Assembly: GCA_003133325.1 (NCBI GenBank)
Contig: PKXA01000022.1
Coordinates: 1 to 64,000 of the forward strand
Length of the DNA: 64,000 nucleotides
Reading direction: 5' to 3'
DNA from: Acidimicrobiaceae bacterium
GTDB taxonomy: Bacteria; Actinomycetota; Acidimicrobiia; Acidimicrobiales; RAAP-2
In this document: piece after piece, positions 43,739 through 53,156 of the stretch
Layout of the letters: each line of letters begins with the position of its first letter
Numbering within the stretch: position 1 is the first letter of the stretch
The notes under the pieces: generated by a model
What the model saw: the letters and a program-made list of their open reading frames with translations, nothing else
The model's database searches: none
Told to the model about the DNA's origin: nothing
Translations under genes and position numbers: made by a program

Positions 43739-45027
43739 CGCAGCCTCACCGAATCGGCGTGGGCGGGCAGGCCTTCGGTCTCGGCCAAGGTCACCACGTG
43801 TGGTCCCAACTCGGCCAACCCCTCGTCACTGACCGTCACCGCATGAATGTGCCGGCGGAAGTCATCGACCCTCAAAGCACTGGCGAATCGGGCCGTGCGG
43901 TTGGTGGGCAACACGTGGTTGGGCCCGGCCAGGTAGTCCCCGACACTGGCCGGTGAATTCGGCCCGAGGAATACCGCCCCGGCCGAACACACCAGGGGCA
44001 GCAGCGACGCAGCGTCCTGGGTGAGGATCTCCAGGTGCTCCGGGGCCACGATGTTGGAGATCTTGAATGCCTCTTTGGGCCCGTCCACCAGGACTGCATA
44101 CCCGCCCGTGCCCAGGGTCGCTTCCAGATCCCCCCGCCGCGGCGACGCCCGGACGATGCGATCGACGTGGGCGGTGACGGCATCGGCCACCTCTTCGGAC
44201 CAGGTGATGAGCCAGGCCAGGCCGTCAGGCCCATGTTCGGCCTGCACCACCAGGTCAATGGCGGCGAGCTCGGGAGGTGTATCGGGGCCGGCAATCACCA
44301 CTACCTCTGACGGACCGGCAAAGGCCGAAGCCACCCCCACCGCGCCGGATACCTGCCGCTTGGCCTCGGCCACGTAGCGGTTCCCGGGCCCGACGATCAC
44401 GTCGACCGGAGCAATCGATTCGGTCCCGTACGCCATGGCCGCGATGGCCTGGGCCCCACCTACCCGATAGACCTCATCGACACCGGCCACCGCCGCGGCC
44501 GCCAGGGTGGCGTCGTCGACGGAGCCGTCGGGACCGGGGGGCACGCACAGCACCACCTCTTCGACTCCGGCCACCCGGGCCGGAATGGCACACATCAGGA
44601 CGGTGGAGGGGTATCGGGCCCTCCCTCCCGGGGCGTAACAGCCGGCCCGGGTCACCGGGCGTGTGAGGTGGGTGACGGTGATCCCGGCCGATTCGAAATC
44701 GTCGGTCTCCGCCGATGCGGCCTCGTGGGCGTGGTAGGCGAGAATCCGGTCGTGAGCGACATCGAGGGCCTCCTGCAGGGCGGCCGGGATGCGGTCCAAC
44801 GCCGTTTTGACCTCCGACATCGGCACCCTCAACTCGTCGAGCACGACTCCGTCGAACTTTCGGGTGAAGTCCCGGAGCGCGCTGTCTCCATGGGCCCGGA
44901 CCTCGGCGATGATGGCGGCCACCGTCTCGGCAGAACGTTCCTGTTCGTCAAGCGGACGCGGGAGCGCCTCGCGCAGTTCACTGCGGTTTCCGGTAAACCC
45001 GCGAAAGTCGAGACGACTGAGCAACAT
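43726..45027 (-). CDS. hisD: Histidinol dehydrogenase
   Basis: A 433-aa zinc-dependent enzyme doing the last two oxidations of histidine synthesis. Signatures are AGCYAPGGRARYPSTVLMCA, VDVIVGPGNRYVAEAKRQV and LVVQAEHGPDGLAW, and the NHVLPTNRTARFASAL segment near the C-terminus. It is the first gene of the minus-strand histidine cluster. Confidence 0.96.
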   Translation of the reverse strand: MLLSRLDFRGFTGNRSELREALPRPLDEQERSAETVAAIIAEVRAHGDSALRDFTRKFDGVVLDELRVPMSEVKTALDRIPAALQEALDVAHDRILAYHAHEAASAETDDFESAGITVTHLTRPVTRAGCYAPGGRARYPSTVLMCAIPARVAGVEEVVLCVPPGPDGSVDDATLAAAAVAGVDEVYRVGGAQAIAAMAYGTESIAPVDVIVGPGNRYVAEAKRQVSGAVGVASAFAGPSEVVVIAGPDTPPELAAIDLVVQAEHGPDGLAWLITWSEEVADAVTAHVDRIVRASPRRGDLEATLGTGGYAVLVDGPKEAFKISNIVAPEHLEILTQDAASLLPLVCSAGAVFLGPNSPASVGDYLAGPNHVLPTNRTARFASALRVDDFRRHIHAVTVSDEGLAELGPHVVTLAETEGLPAHADSVRLRWPT

Positions 45028-45136
45028 GGTCTGTCGATGTTACCCGGGCCGGTTCGGAACCACTGTCGTGAGCAGGTGGCCCGCCGGAGAGGATGGTTCC
45101 CTGTGCGATCGACTCCGCAGATGCCATGATCGTCCT

Positions 45137-45334
45137 ATGGCCGCCAGCACCGCAGAACTCTCATCCCTCGCTACCGCCCTCGAGGATCTGACCCGTCGGG
45201 TGACGGCCCACGCCGATGCGGCCCACGGCGCCAAAGAGGATGACATGGCCAAAGAGCTATTCGCCATCGAACGCTCCCTGATGGGGGCCAGCCGCCGGCT
45301 CACACGGCTGACCTCGGCAATGCGTCGACCCTGA
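45137..45334 (+). CDS. Small helical protein, unknown
   Basis: A 65-aa protein starting at ATG 45137. It is a single charged helical hairpin (LSSLATALEDLTRRVTAHAD and DDMAKELFAIERSLMGASRR) and I recall similar short hypothetical proteins in actinobacteria. It diverges from hisD and is followed by a hairpin terminator. The 181-aa ORF that contains it is a shadow of hisD in its first two thirds. Function unknown. Confidence 0.6.
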   Translation: MAASTAELSSLATALEDLTRRVTAHADAAHGAKEDDMAKELFAIERSLMGASRRLTRLTSAMRRP

Positions 45335-45365
45335 GAGCCATTCCGGAGCCGATCCTCGGCTTGTC

Positions 45366-45385
45366 CGCTCGGGGATGTCCGAGCG
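45366..45385 (+). terminator. Hairpin after the small helical protein gene
   Basis: CGCTCGG (45366-45372) pairs with CCGAGCG (45379-45385) around a six-base loop. A weak TTT follows seven bases later. It lies between the 65-aa gene and icmF. Confidence 0.5.
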
Positions 45386-45392
45386 TGGCATT

Positions 45393-45410
45393 TAGTTGGT
45401 GTTCCAACTA
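45393..45410. promoter_or_regulatory. 18-bp palindrome before icmF (candidate operator)
   Basis: TAGTTGG (45393-45399) and CCAACTA (45404-45410) are exact inverted repeats around TGTT, 11 bp before the icmF ATG. The size and spacing suit a dimeric regulator (TetR/GntR-like). No regulator gene adjoins it. It is too close to the start codon to be an attenuator. Confidence 0.55.
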
Positions 45411-45421
45411 TCGTATGTCAA

Positions 45422-48400
45422 ATGAATAGATCGGCGAGAGCCCCCTCCGGGCCCGAAGGCACCTTCGAACTGCACCGGCCCACCCACCCGGTGAGATTCA
45501 TCAGTGCCGCCAGCCTGTTCGACGGTCACGATGCCGCCATCAACATCATGAGGCGCCTTCTCCAGGCCCAAGGGGCCGAAGTGGTCCACCTCGGGCACAA
45601 CCGCTCGGTCGACGAGGTGGTGGCGGCGGCGGTGGCCGAAGATGTTCAGGGTGTCGCCATCAGCTCCTATCAGGGAGGGCATCTCGAGTACTTCCGCTAT
45701 TTGGTGGACAGGCTCCGCCAAGAAGGACGTGGCGATATACAGATCTACGGCGGTGGCGGTGGCGTCATCATTCCTTCGGAAATCGCCGAACTCGAGGAGT
45801 ACGGCGTGCGCCGCATCTTCTCGCCGGTGGATGGCCAACGACTCGGCCTCGAGAGGATGATCAATGTCCTCATCGAGGAGTGCGATATCGACCTGGCCTC
45901 CCACCTGCCATCCACCCTCGACGAGTTGCTGCTGGGCAACATCGCCGACCTGGCCCGGGTGATCACCGGGATCGAAGCCGGCACGTTGACGCCGGAGATG
46001 AGCGACGGACTGGACCGAGCGGCACGGAAGCGGTCGGTCCCAGTGCTCGGGATCACCGGGACGGGCGGATCGGGCAAGTCCTCGTTGACTGATGAACTGA
46101 TCCGTCGATTCCGACTCGACCAAGGCGACAAGCTGCGCATCGCCGTGTTGGCCGTGGACCCCACCAGGCGGAGAAGCGGGGGTGCACTTCTCGGTGATCG
46201 CATCCGGATGAACGCCATCGACACGCCACAGGTGTTCTTCCGCTCCCTGGCCACCCGAGGGAGCGCCTCAGAAATCCCCTCACCCGTCCCTTCGGCCATC
46301 GATGCCTGTCGGGCCGCCGGATTCGACCTCATCATCGTGGAAACCCCGGGCATCGGACAGGGAGACGCCGCGGTGGTGGACATCTCGGATGTATCCCTCT
46401 ACGTCATGACGCCCGAATACGGGGCCCCCTCCCAGTTGGAGAAGATCGACATGTTGGACCTCGCCGACGTGGTGGCGATCAACAAGTTCGATCGACGGGG
46501 AGCCGACGATGCACTGAGGGCGGTGCGTCGCCAGTGGACACGCAACCACTCCGGAAGGTTGTCTTCGGGCGGTCCCGGCTCCGCGGAACCTCCTGTGTTC
46601 GGCACCATCGCCTCACGTTTCAACGACCAGGGGACCACCGCGCTCTACCAACACCTGCGCGACGCGTTGGCCGGGCACGGCCTCCCGGTGTTCGGAGGCC
46701 AGCTGCCATCCGTGGACGTCCGCGCGTCCCTGGCGGGTTCCGCCATCGTTCCGGCCGAGCGGACCCGTTACCTCTCCGACATCTCCGAGACGGTACGCGA
46801 CTATCACGCCGCTACCGAGCAACAAGCCGGCATTGCCCGCCGGATACAACAACTGGAAGACGTCGCCGGCTTGGTGGCATCCCGCGGTCGAACATCCGAC
46901 GCCCCGGGCCAGGATGGGATTCCCGAGGTGCTCGACGCGTTGATGGTCGAGAGCACCGACTCCCTCGAACCGGCCAACCGGGATCTGTTGGACGAGTTGT
47001 CCAGCCTTCGGGAACAGTTCGATGGGGACGAGATGACCGTCCCGGCTGCTGATGGCACTCGGACCGTTCCAATCGCGACCACCTCCCTGTCCGGAACCCG
47101 CGTCCCCAGGGTGGCTGTCCCCCGCGGCACCGATCAGGGGGATCTCCTCCGGTGGCTGCGGGCAGAGCACCTTCCCGGCCATTTCCCGTTCACCGCCGGC
47201 GTCTTCCCGCTCAAGCGCGAGAACGAGGACCCGGCCCGCATGTTCGCGGGCGAAGGCGATGCATTCCGCACCAATCGCCGGTTCCACCTTCTGGCCGCCG
47301 ACCAACCGGCGACTCGGTTGTCCACCGCCTTCGACTCGGTGACCCTGTACGGGCGCGACCCGAATACCCAACCCGACGTCTATGGAAAGGTCGGGACCTC
47401 AGGAGTCTCCATCGCCACGCTCGACGACATGAAGGTCCTCTACTCGGGCTTCGATCTGTGCAACCCGGCCACCTCGGTGTCCATGACCATCAATGGGCCG
47501 GCCCCGACGATCTTGGCCATGTATCTCAACACTGCCATCGACCAACGGCTCGAACGGTTCGAAGAAGACCACGGGTGCCCCCCGACCGACTCTGAGGCCG
47601 AGGACTTGCGCCAGTGGGTCCTTCGTACGGTTCGTGGCACTGTGCAGGCCGACATCCTCAAAGAGGACCAGGGCCAGAACACCTGCATCTTCTCCACTGA
47701 GTTCTCGCTGGGCGTCATGGCCGACATCCAGGAGTTCTTCGTCGACAACGCAGTTCGGAACTTCTACTCCGTGTCGATCTCCGGCTATCACATCGCCGAA
47801 GCCGGGGCCAACCCCATCACCCAGTTGGCGTTTACCCTGGCCAATGGTTTCACCTACGTGGAGTCGTATCTGGCCCGTGGTCTGGCCATTGACGACTTTG
47901 CTCCCAACTTGTCGTTCTTCTTCTCGAACGGGATGGATCCCGAGTACACGGTGATAGGCCGGGTGGCCCGCCGCATCTGGGCGGTGGCCATGCGCGATCA
48001 CTATGGGGCCAACGAGCGATCCCAGAAGCTCAAGTACCACGTCCAGACTTCGGGGCGTTCCCTCCACGCCCAGGAAATGGCCTTCAACGACATCCGGACC
48101 ACCCTGCAGGCACTGTGCGCCATCTATGACAACGCCAACAGCCTCCACACCAACGCTTACGACGAGGCGGTCACCACGCCCTCGACGGAATCGGTACGCC
48201 GGGCCCTCGCCATCCAGCTCATCATCACCCGAGAGTGGGGTTTGGCCGCCAACGAGAATCCACTCCAGGGCAGCTTCATCGTGGAGGAGCTCACCGACCT
48301 GCTGGAGGCCGCGGTGCTCGCCGAACTCGACAACATCTCCGAGCGAGGGGGCGTTCTCGGTGCCATGGAGACCGGGTACCAGCGAGGCCGGATCCAAGAT

Positions 48401-48733
48401 GACTCGATGGTCTACGAACATCGCAAGCACGACGGCACGCTCCCGATCGTCGGCGTCAACACCTTCATCGCCGATTCCGGTTCAGAGACTCCTGCATCCC
48501 TCGAGCTTGCCCGGGCCACTTCAGAGGAGAAAGAGAGTCAGATCAAGCGGCTGGCCGATTTCCATCGACGGCACACCGCCGACGCACCCACCGCTCTGGC
48601 CGATCTGCGCGATGCGGCGTTGCGGGGAGACAACATCTTCGAGACCCTCATCCGCACGGTACGCAGCGCCTCGTTGGGTCAGATCAGCCAGACCCTCTTT
48701 GAGGTCGGCGGTACCTACCGAAGGAACGTATAG
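45422..48733 (+). CDS. icmF: Fused isobutyryl-CoA mutase IcmF
   Basis: A 1103-aa protein combining three modules. The cobalamin-binding domain (about 25-150) carries FDGHDAAINIMRRLL with the B12 His36. A MeaB-like G-protein chaperone (about 205-420) has GITGTGGSGKSSL (213-220) and AINKFDRRG. The acyl-CoA mutase domain (about 570-1100) has FTAGVFPLKRENEDPARMFA and SISGYHIAEAGANPITQ. IcmF rearranges isobutyryl-CoA and n-butyryl-CoA with adenosylcobalamin and repairs its own cofactor through the G domain. Related fusions act on pivalyl-CoA, so the exact substrate needs the active-site residues. Length is normal. A palindrome precedes it. Confidence 0.94.
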   Translation: MNRSARAPSGPEGTFELHRPTHPVRFISAASLFDGHDAAINIMRRLLQAQGAEVVHLGHNRSVDEVVAAAVAEDVQGVAISSYQGGHLEYFRYLVDRLRQEGRGDIQIYGGGGGVIIPSEIAELEEYGVRRIFSPVDGQRLGLERMINVLIEECDIDLASHLPSTLDELLLGNIADLARVITGIEAGTLTPEMSDGLDRAARKRSVPVLGITGTGGSGKSSLTDELIRRFRLDQGDKLRIAVLAVDPTRRRSGGALLGDRIRMNAIDTPQVFFRSLATRGSASEIPSPVPSAIDACRAAGFDLIIVETPGIGQGDAAVVDISDVSLYVMTPEYGAPSQLEKIDMLDLADVVAINKFDRRGADDALRAVRRQWTRNHSGRLSSGGPGSAEPPVFGTIASRFNDQGTTALYQHLRDALAGHGLPVFGGQLPSVDVRASLAGSAIVPAERTRYLSDISETVRDYHAATEQQAGIARRIQQLEDVAGLVASRGRTSDAPGQDGIPEVLDALMVESTDSLEPANRDLLDELSSLREQFDGDEMTVPAADGTRTVPIATTSLSGTRVPRVAVPRGTDQGDLLRWLRAEHLPGHFPFTAGVFPLKRENEDPARMFAGEGDAFRTNRRFHLLAADQPATRLSTAFDSVTLYGRDPNTQPDVYGKVGTSGVSIATLDDMKVLYSGFDLCNPATSVSMTINGPAPTILAMYLNTAIDQRLERFEEDHGCPPTDSEAEDLRQWVLRTVRGTVQADILKEDQGQNTCIFSTEFSLGVMADIQEFFVDNAVRNFYSVSISGYHIAEAGANPITQLAFTLANGFTYVESYLARGLAIDDFAPNLSFFFSNGMDPEYTVIGRVARRIWAVAMRDHYGANERSQKLKYHVQTSGRSLHAQEMAFNDIRTTLQALCAIYDNANSLHTNAYDEAVTTPSTESVRRALAIQLIITREWGLAANENPLQGSFIVEELTDLLEAAVLAELDNISERGGVLGAMETGYQRGRIQDDSMVYEHRKHDGTLPIVGVNTFIADSGSETPASLELARATSEEKESQIKRLADFHRRHTADAPTALADLRDAALRGDNIFETLIRTVRSASLGQISQTLFEVGGTYRRNV

Positions 48734-48734
48734 C

Positions 48735-48762
48735 GGCCGATCCCGCTCAGCGGGGAGCGGCC
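48735..48762 (+). terminator. Imperfect hairpin right after icmF
   Basis: GGCCG (48735-48739) pairs with CGGCC (48758-48762), continuing through TCCC/GGGA with a mismatch and a bulge. It starts two bases after the icmF stop. No T-run follows. Probably the icmF terminator. Confidence 0.5.
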
Positions 48763-49112
48763 ACGGACACCTGAGCGATCTTGTCGGCTCTCTTCATCTA
48801 CCGCCGGTGAAGAGGCTCCTCTCTCCAGGTCTCCATAACACCAAGACGACGGATGAAGGCGGCGTCGGACATCACCTGAAAAAGCAGCAAAGGCGCCCCG
48901 GAGGGCGCCTTTGCGCGAGCGGGCCGAGCGGCGGGGCCCGGACACCGCTCCCCGGAACCAGGTGGCGGGAACCGGTTCCGAGTGTCTAATGATACAACAT
49001 CACGTGGTGACCTTTCTTCCGGTCAGCGCTCCAATTCCTCGGAACTTCCCCTCTTGGTCAGAATTGTCTTTGTAGTCTCGACGGTAGTCTCGACCATCCG
49101 GTCATCTGCGGG
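48763..49112. other. Intergenic region between icmF and nth
   Basis: No gene recognised between the convergent icmF and nth genes. It holds a second perfect hairpin (48888-48913) and GGAACC/GGTTCC arms near 48954-48979. The ORFs listed here are shadows. Confidence 0.5.
48888..48913. terminator. 11-bp perfect hairpin between icmF and nth
   Basis: CAAAGGCGCCC (48888-48898) is exactly complementary to GGGCGCCTTTG (48903-48913) around CGGA. A-rich flank on the left gives a U-tract-like context when read on minus, where it would be after nth. It could act in both directions. Confidence 0.65.
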
Positions 49113-49787
49113 TCATCGTGCCCGGGTCGAGGTGGAGCCTCCGGTCACGCTGGGGCAGAAATCAGCCAGCCCGCATTCGCCACACCGTGGCGACCGGGCC
49201 ACGCAGGTGCGGCGGCCGTGCAAGATCAACCGAAGGCTGAAAGCTCCGTGTTCGCGCCTCGGAATCAGCCGATTCAGCTCCAATTCCACTTTCACCGGAT
49301 CCGTCTCGGTGGTCAGCCCCAACCGAAGGGCAAGCCGGCCCACGTGGGTGTCGACGGGTAGGCCGGGAAGTTCGAATGCCACGGTTCGCACCACATTGGC
49401 GGTTTTGCGGCCGACTCCGGGCAGTGTGACCAGGTCCTCCCGACGAGTGGGGACTTCTCCGCCGAAGGGGCCCATCACCGCTTGCGCCATTCCGATCAGA
49501 TTTCGGGCTTTGGACCTGAAGAACCCGGTGGAGTGGATGATCTCCTCCAAACCATCGGGATCCGCCGCCGCCAGAGATGGGGCATCGGGATACCGTGCGA
49601 AGAGAATCGGGGTCACCATGTTGACCCGCTTGTCCGTGCACTGGGCGGAGAGGATGGTGGCGACGAGAAGCTGAAACGGTCCGGCATGGTCAAGGGCACA
49701 CAGTTCGTCGGCGGATCCGGGGAACTCAGCACCAAGACGAAGATTGACCTCTCGGGCACGCCCAGCAGGAGTTCGAGGTCGAGCCAC
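49113..49787 (-). CDS. nth: Endonuclease III
   Basis: A 224-aa base-excision repair glycosylase/AP lyase that removes oxidised pyrimidines. The helix-hairpin-helix is VTLPGVGRKTANVV with the catalytic Lys, and the catalytic Asp is in LPVDTHVGRLALRLG. Four cysteines for the [4Fe-4S] cluster lie at CVARSPRCGECGLADFC in the correct CX6CX2CX5C spacing. I started at the GTG 49787 because the ATG at 49850 would overlap the divergent mshD start by 33 bp; the longer form is possible. Confidence 0.93.
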   Translation of the reverse strand: MARPRTPAGRAREVNLRLGAEFPGSADELCALDHAGPFQLLVATILSAQCTDKRVNMVTPILFARYPDAPSLAAADPDGLEEIIHSTGFFRSKARNLIGMAQAVMGPFGGEVPTRREDLVTLPGVGRKTANVVRTVAFELPGLPVDTHVGRLALRLGLTTETDPVKVELELNRLIPRREHGAFSLRLILHGRRTCVARSPRCGECGLADFCPSVTGGSTSTRAR

Positions 49788-49817
49788 CTCGAGCAGACTA
49801 CCGGTAGCGTCACGACC

Positions 49818-50903
49818 ATGGATGAGGTGCTCCTGACCGTGGTTCACCAACTCGACGCCGGCTCACGTGCCCGCATTGCTCATCTCGCCGAGTCGGCTGC
49901 CGCCGCGGATGGTTACGACGCTCTCAGCGAGCACAAGCGGTTGGAACTCACCTTGGCGATGCATCGCTCGACGGATGCAGCTGTTCCAAGAGGGACGGCG
50001 GCCGGGTTGGCCTTGTCGGAGGGTGATGATGAACATGGTGACGCCGGTGATGACAGGCACCACCAGTTCGCCGCGGTATTCGCTTGTTTGGCCGATGTGG
50101 CCGAACCGGTGGGATACGCCCAGGTGAGTTCCGCCGGCACCAAGGGAGGGTTCGGCGTGGAGCTGGTGTTGCACCCGCACTATCGAGATCCGGCCCTCGG
50201 GATCGCCGACGCACTGCTGGCGACGGCACTCAGCGAAGCCGACCGTCTCCGCGGCAGTGCCGCGGGTGTCGGCGCGGACGCGGTGAGGTACTGGGCACCC
50301 CACGCCGGCCGGAGTTCTGACGCATTGGCCGCATCCCACGGCCTGCACCCGGAACGGGACCTCATCCAGATGCGCCGGCCCCTCCCCGCCGAGGATGAGC
50401 CGACGGACATTGCGACTCGAACGTTCGTACCCGGGGTTGACGAGGATGCCTGGTTGTACGTGAACAATCGAGCCTTTGCCACCCATCCCGAGCAGGGGAA
50501 CTGGACCCTCGCCACCTTGCTCGAACGGGAAGCCGAACCGTGGTTCGATCCGACCGGCCTTCTGCTCCACGAAGAACAGGGGCGAGTGGTGGCCTCATGC
50601 TGGACAAAGGTCCACCCCCACACATCTCCACCCATGGGCGAGATCTACGTGATCTCTGTCGACCCGGATTTTCGGGGGCGCGGATTGGGCAGGGCAATGA
50701 CGCTCGCCGGCCTCGACAGCCTGGCTGGCGCCGGTCTGCGGGTCGGGATGCTCTACGTCGATGGTGGCAATTCTGCCCTGTCCCTGTATCGGTCGATAGG
50801 CTTTACCGAGGACCACGCTGACAGGGCATACGTGCATTCGGTCGGTTCAGTCGGTTCGGTTGGCTCATCGGGCTCGATCGACCTGGAAAGGCCGATCGGT
50901 TGA
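49818..50903 (+). CDS. mshD: Mycothiol synthase
   Basis: A 361-aa protein with two GNAT domains. The N-half is degenerate (HPHYRDPALGIADALLATAL); the C-half holds the acetyl-CoA site IYVISVDPDFRGRGLGRAMTLA. MshD acetylates Cys-GlcN-Ins to mycothiol, the actinobacterial thiol. The start at 49818 (MDEVLLTVVHQ) is where family similarity begins. The C-terminus ends in a Ser/Gly/Val repeat (VGSVGSVGSSGSIDL) from short DNA repeats; it is unrelated to the S-x-x protein at 2.5 kb apart from composition. Confidence 0.88.
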   Translation: MDEVLLTVVHQLDAGSRARIAHLAESAAAADGYDALSEHKRLELTLAMHRSTDAAVPRGTAAGLALSEGDDEHGDAGDDRHHQFAAVFACLADVAEPVGYAQVSSAGTKGGFGVELVLHPHYRDPALGIADALLATALSEADRLRGSAAGVGADAVRYWAPHAGRSSDALAASHGLHPERDLIQMRRPLPAEDEPTDIATRTFVPGVDEDAWLYVNNRAFATHPEQGNWTLATLLEREAEPWFDPTGLLLHEEQGRVVASCWTKVHPHTSPPMGEIYVISVDPDFRGRGLGRAMTLAGLDSLAGAGLRVGMLYVDGGNSALSLYRSIGFTEDHADRAYVHSVGSVGSVGSSGSIDLERPIG

Positions 50904-50936
50904 CGTGAATGGAATGGAGCGCGGCCGCGGCCTGAT

Positions 50937-51632
50937 TCAGTGACCGCCGCCGATGAAGTGGCCGATCGTGAAGGTCACCGCGGCAGCTACGCCCGAGATC
51001 AACAACTGCCTGGAGGCCGACCACAGCCAGAATCGCCCGGTGAAATGGGCGAGTGCCGAACCCACCCCAAAGGCACTCACTGCTCCCAGAATGACCGACC
51101 ACCACATCGCCAATGCTCCATGCGTGATCAGCCAAGGAAGGAGCGGGATGAACGCCCCGATGGCGAACATCACGAATGACGATCCGGCTGCCTGAAATGG
51201 ATTCCCCGTCTCCGCGGGATTGATGCCGAGTTCCTCGCGGGCGTGCGTTTCCAAGGCAAGTTCGGGATCGCGCATCATCTTCTCGGACAGTTCTTCTGCC
51301 ATGCCCGGATCGAGGCCACGGTGCTGATAGATGGCTGCGAGTTCGCGGCGTTCGTCCTCGGGCTCGTGCCGGATGGCCTCCCGTTCGACGTCGAGCTCTC
51401 TCTCCACCAGCTCGGACTGCGCCCGCATCGACACATACTCGCCCGCTGACATCGAGAAAGCCCCTCCGACCAGGCCGGCCAATCCCGCCAGCCTCACGGC
51501 CCCGCCAGAGGAATTGGCTCCGGCCATCCCCAGGATGAGAGCGACATTGGAGACAATGCCGTCGCTGATGCCAAATACAGCTGCCCTGGCACCTCCGCCC
51601 TGCAAGTTACGATGATTGTGTCCTTGGTTCAC
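50937..51632 (-). CDS. VIT1/CCC1-family iron/manganese transporter-like
   Basis: A 231-aa membrane protein. The N-terminal helices have FGISDGIVSNVALILGMAGA and SMSAGEYVSMRAQSELVERE, the signature of the vacuolar iron transporter family. A cytoplasmic acidic loop with REAIRHEPEDERRELAAIYQ lies between. Three C-terminal membrane segments follow. Family members move Fe2+ or Mn2+ out of the cytosol. It is convergent with mshD, 33 bp apart. Confidence 0.9.
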   Translation of the reverse strand: MNQGHNHRNLQGGGARAAVFGISDGIVSNVALILGMAGANSSGGAVRLAGLAGLVGGAFSMSAGEYVSMRAQSELVERELDVEREAIRHEPEDERRELAAIYQHRGLDPGMAEELSEKMMRDPELALETHAREELGINPAETGNPFQAAGSSFVMFAIGAFIPLLPWLITHGALAMWWSVILGAVSAFGVGSALAHFTGRFWLWSASRQLLISGVAAAVTFTIGHFIGGGH

Positions 51633-51776
51633 TCGATGAAGCGTAGCGACGGCAGGCGGTGAGGATGAACTGAACTTTCCGCGTAGGACAGCCTGCTTGG
51701 ATCAGGGCCTGTGTGAATCGGTCACCCTGCCTCGATGAGGTGGTGATGCCCATGTCGGATCCCATACACTCCGTTC

Positions 51777-52232
51777 ATGGCAACCACCGTGCATGGCATT
51801 GACACATTTCACGAACTGATCGGGCAGCATCTGGGCTACAGCGAGTGGCACCGGATCGATCAAGAGCAGGTGAATCTCTTCGCCGACGCTACCGGTGACC
51901 ACCAGTGGATCCATGTCGACCCCGAACGGGCCAAAGCCGGTCCGTTCGGCAGTGCCATCGCTCACGGGTACCTGACCCTGTCGCTCGCCCCTGTGTTGTT
52001 GGGCGAGGTCCTCGTTGTCGAGGGAATGTCGTTCGGGGTCAACTACGGCTGCAACAAGGTTCGATTTCCATCGCCCGTCCCGGTTGGGAGCAATCTCCGG
52101 ATGGGGGTCGGGGTGGAATCGGTCGAGGATGTCAAGGGTGGCGTCCAGGTCGCACTCGGCATGACATTCGAGACGGAGGGCTCAACCAAGCCCAGTTGCG
52201 TGGCCGAGGTGGTCTACCGCTACTTCCACTGA
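51777..52232 (+). CDS. MaoC-like dehydratase
   Basis: A 151-aa hot-dog-fold hydratase. The catalytic Asp/His pair is in FADATGDHQWIHVDPERA, matching (R)-specific enoyl-CoA hydratases, and the following GPFGSAIAHGYLTLSLAP is typical. Substrate may be an enoyl-CoA or a related thioester. It stands 75 bp before the tandem-MerR gene and could be part of the same transcript. Confidence 0.9.
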   Translation: MATTVHGIDTFHELIGQHLGYSEWHRIDQEQVNLFADATGDHQWIHVDPERAKAGPFGSAIAHGYLTLSLAPVLLGEVLVVEGMSFGVNYGCNKVRFPSPVPVGSNLRMGVGVESVEDVKGGVQVALGMTFETEGSTKPSCVAEVVYRYFH

Positions 52233-52280
52233 CCGGGACGAACCCGTTCAGGCGCTCTTTAGGAGCGTGCTCGCACAATT

Positions 52281-52294
52281 GGAGCGATTACTCC
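52281..52294 (+). promoter_or_regulatory. Short inverted repeats before the tandem-MerR gene
   Basis: GGAG (52281-52284) and CTCC (52291-52294) around CGATTA, and TAGGAG (52260-52265) with CTCCTA (52291-52296), are nested inverted repeats just upstream of the start codon (52308). They may form an operator for the MerR-type product; the arms are short, so this is weak. Confidence 0.3.
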
Positions 52295-52307
52295 TAGAAT
52301 CGCACTC

Positions 52308-53156
52308 ATGGAGATTCGCGTCGAAGAACTGTCGGCTGACGCAGGGGTGTCAGTCGACACAATTCGGTATTACCAGAGCAAGGGTCTGCTCGATCCGCCC
52401 CGGCGAGAGGGTCGGGTGGCGTGGTACAACCCGGACCACCTTGCCCGCATCGCCCGGGTCCGTTCGCTTCAACAACGTGGCTTCACGCTGGCCACCATCG
52501 CCAGGTTGGTCAACGGTGACCTCGACGCCGCCGATGAGGCCCTCGTTGAAACGTTGACGGGAGAAATGAATGGAGAAACAGGAACGAGCATCGCCCCCCT
52601 TTCCCCTTCGCTGACATCCGAACCGGAACTGTTCACCCTGTCCGAATTGGCAGAGCAGACCGGGGTGCCGCTCGCACTTCTCAAGGCACTCGAAGCCGAG
52701 GAACTGCTCATCCCTCGTCGAGTGGGATCGGTCGAACGGTATACCCATCAAGATGTCGAATCGACAGGAGCAGCCCTGCTTCTGTTGGAATGGGGCCTCC
52801 CCCTTCCAGAGCTCCTCGACCTCTCACGACGCCACCATTCCGCCACCGTCGAGGTGGCCCGCTCCGCTGTCGACATGTTTTCCACCCACGTCAGGGGGAA
52901 GTTGCGGGAACACCGGGTCGCCGGTGTCGATGGGGTCGGTCTCGACGGGTCTGACGACGAGAACGCCACCCAACTGGTGGAGGCCTTCAGGGTGCTGTTG
53001 CCGGCGGTTACGACGCTTGTCGAGCATCACTTCACCCGAACGCTCCTGAAGGCGGCATTCGACCACATCGAACAGGTCGGATCGGATATTGAGCGCCAGG
53101 CAGTGTGGGAACAGGTGAACCAGACAGTGTCGCCGGCAGAGACAGTGTCTTCCTGA
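52308..53156 (+). CDS. MerR-family regulator with two winged helices
   Basis: A 282-aa regulator. The N-terminal MerR domain has LSADAGVSVDTIRYYQSKGL and RIARVRSLQQRGFTLATIARL. After a Ser/Thr-rich linker a second winged-helix-like domain follows (FTLSELAEQTGVPLALLKAL and RYTHQDVESTGAALLLLEWG). A C-terminal helical region spans residues about 170-260. Tandem wHTH domains in one chain are unusual for MerR proteins. The stop overlaps the menG start (TGATG), suggesting that it is co-translated with the menaquinone genes and may control them. Confidence 0.85.
   Translation: MEIRVEELSADAGVSVDTIRYYQSKGLLDPPRREGRVAWYNPDHLARIARVRSLQQRGFTLATIARLVNGDLDAADEALVETLTGEMNGETGTSIAPLSPSLTSEPELFTLSELAEQTGVPLALLKALEAEELLIPRRVGSVERYTHQDVESTGAALLLLEWGLPLPELLDLSRRHHSATVEVARSAVDMFSTHVRGKLREHRVAGVDGVGLDGSDDENATQLVEAFRVLLPAVTTLVEHHFTRTLLKAAFDHIEQVGSDIERQAVWEQVNQTVSPAETVSS

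Noticed and set aside
50821-50903. Relationship between the MshD C-terminal SVGSVGS tail and the S-x-x protein
   Set aside because: Only composition is shared; the repeat unit and period differ.
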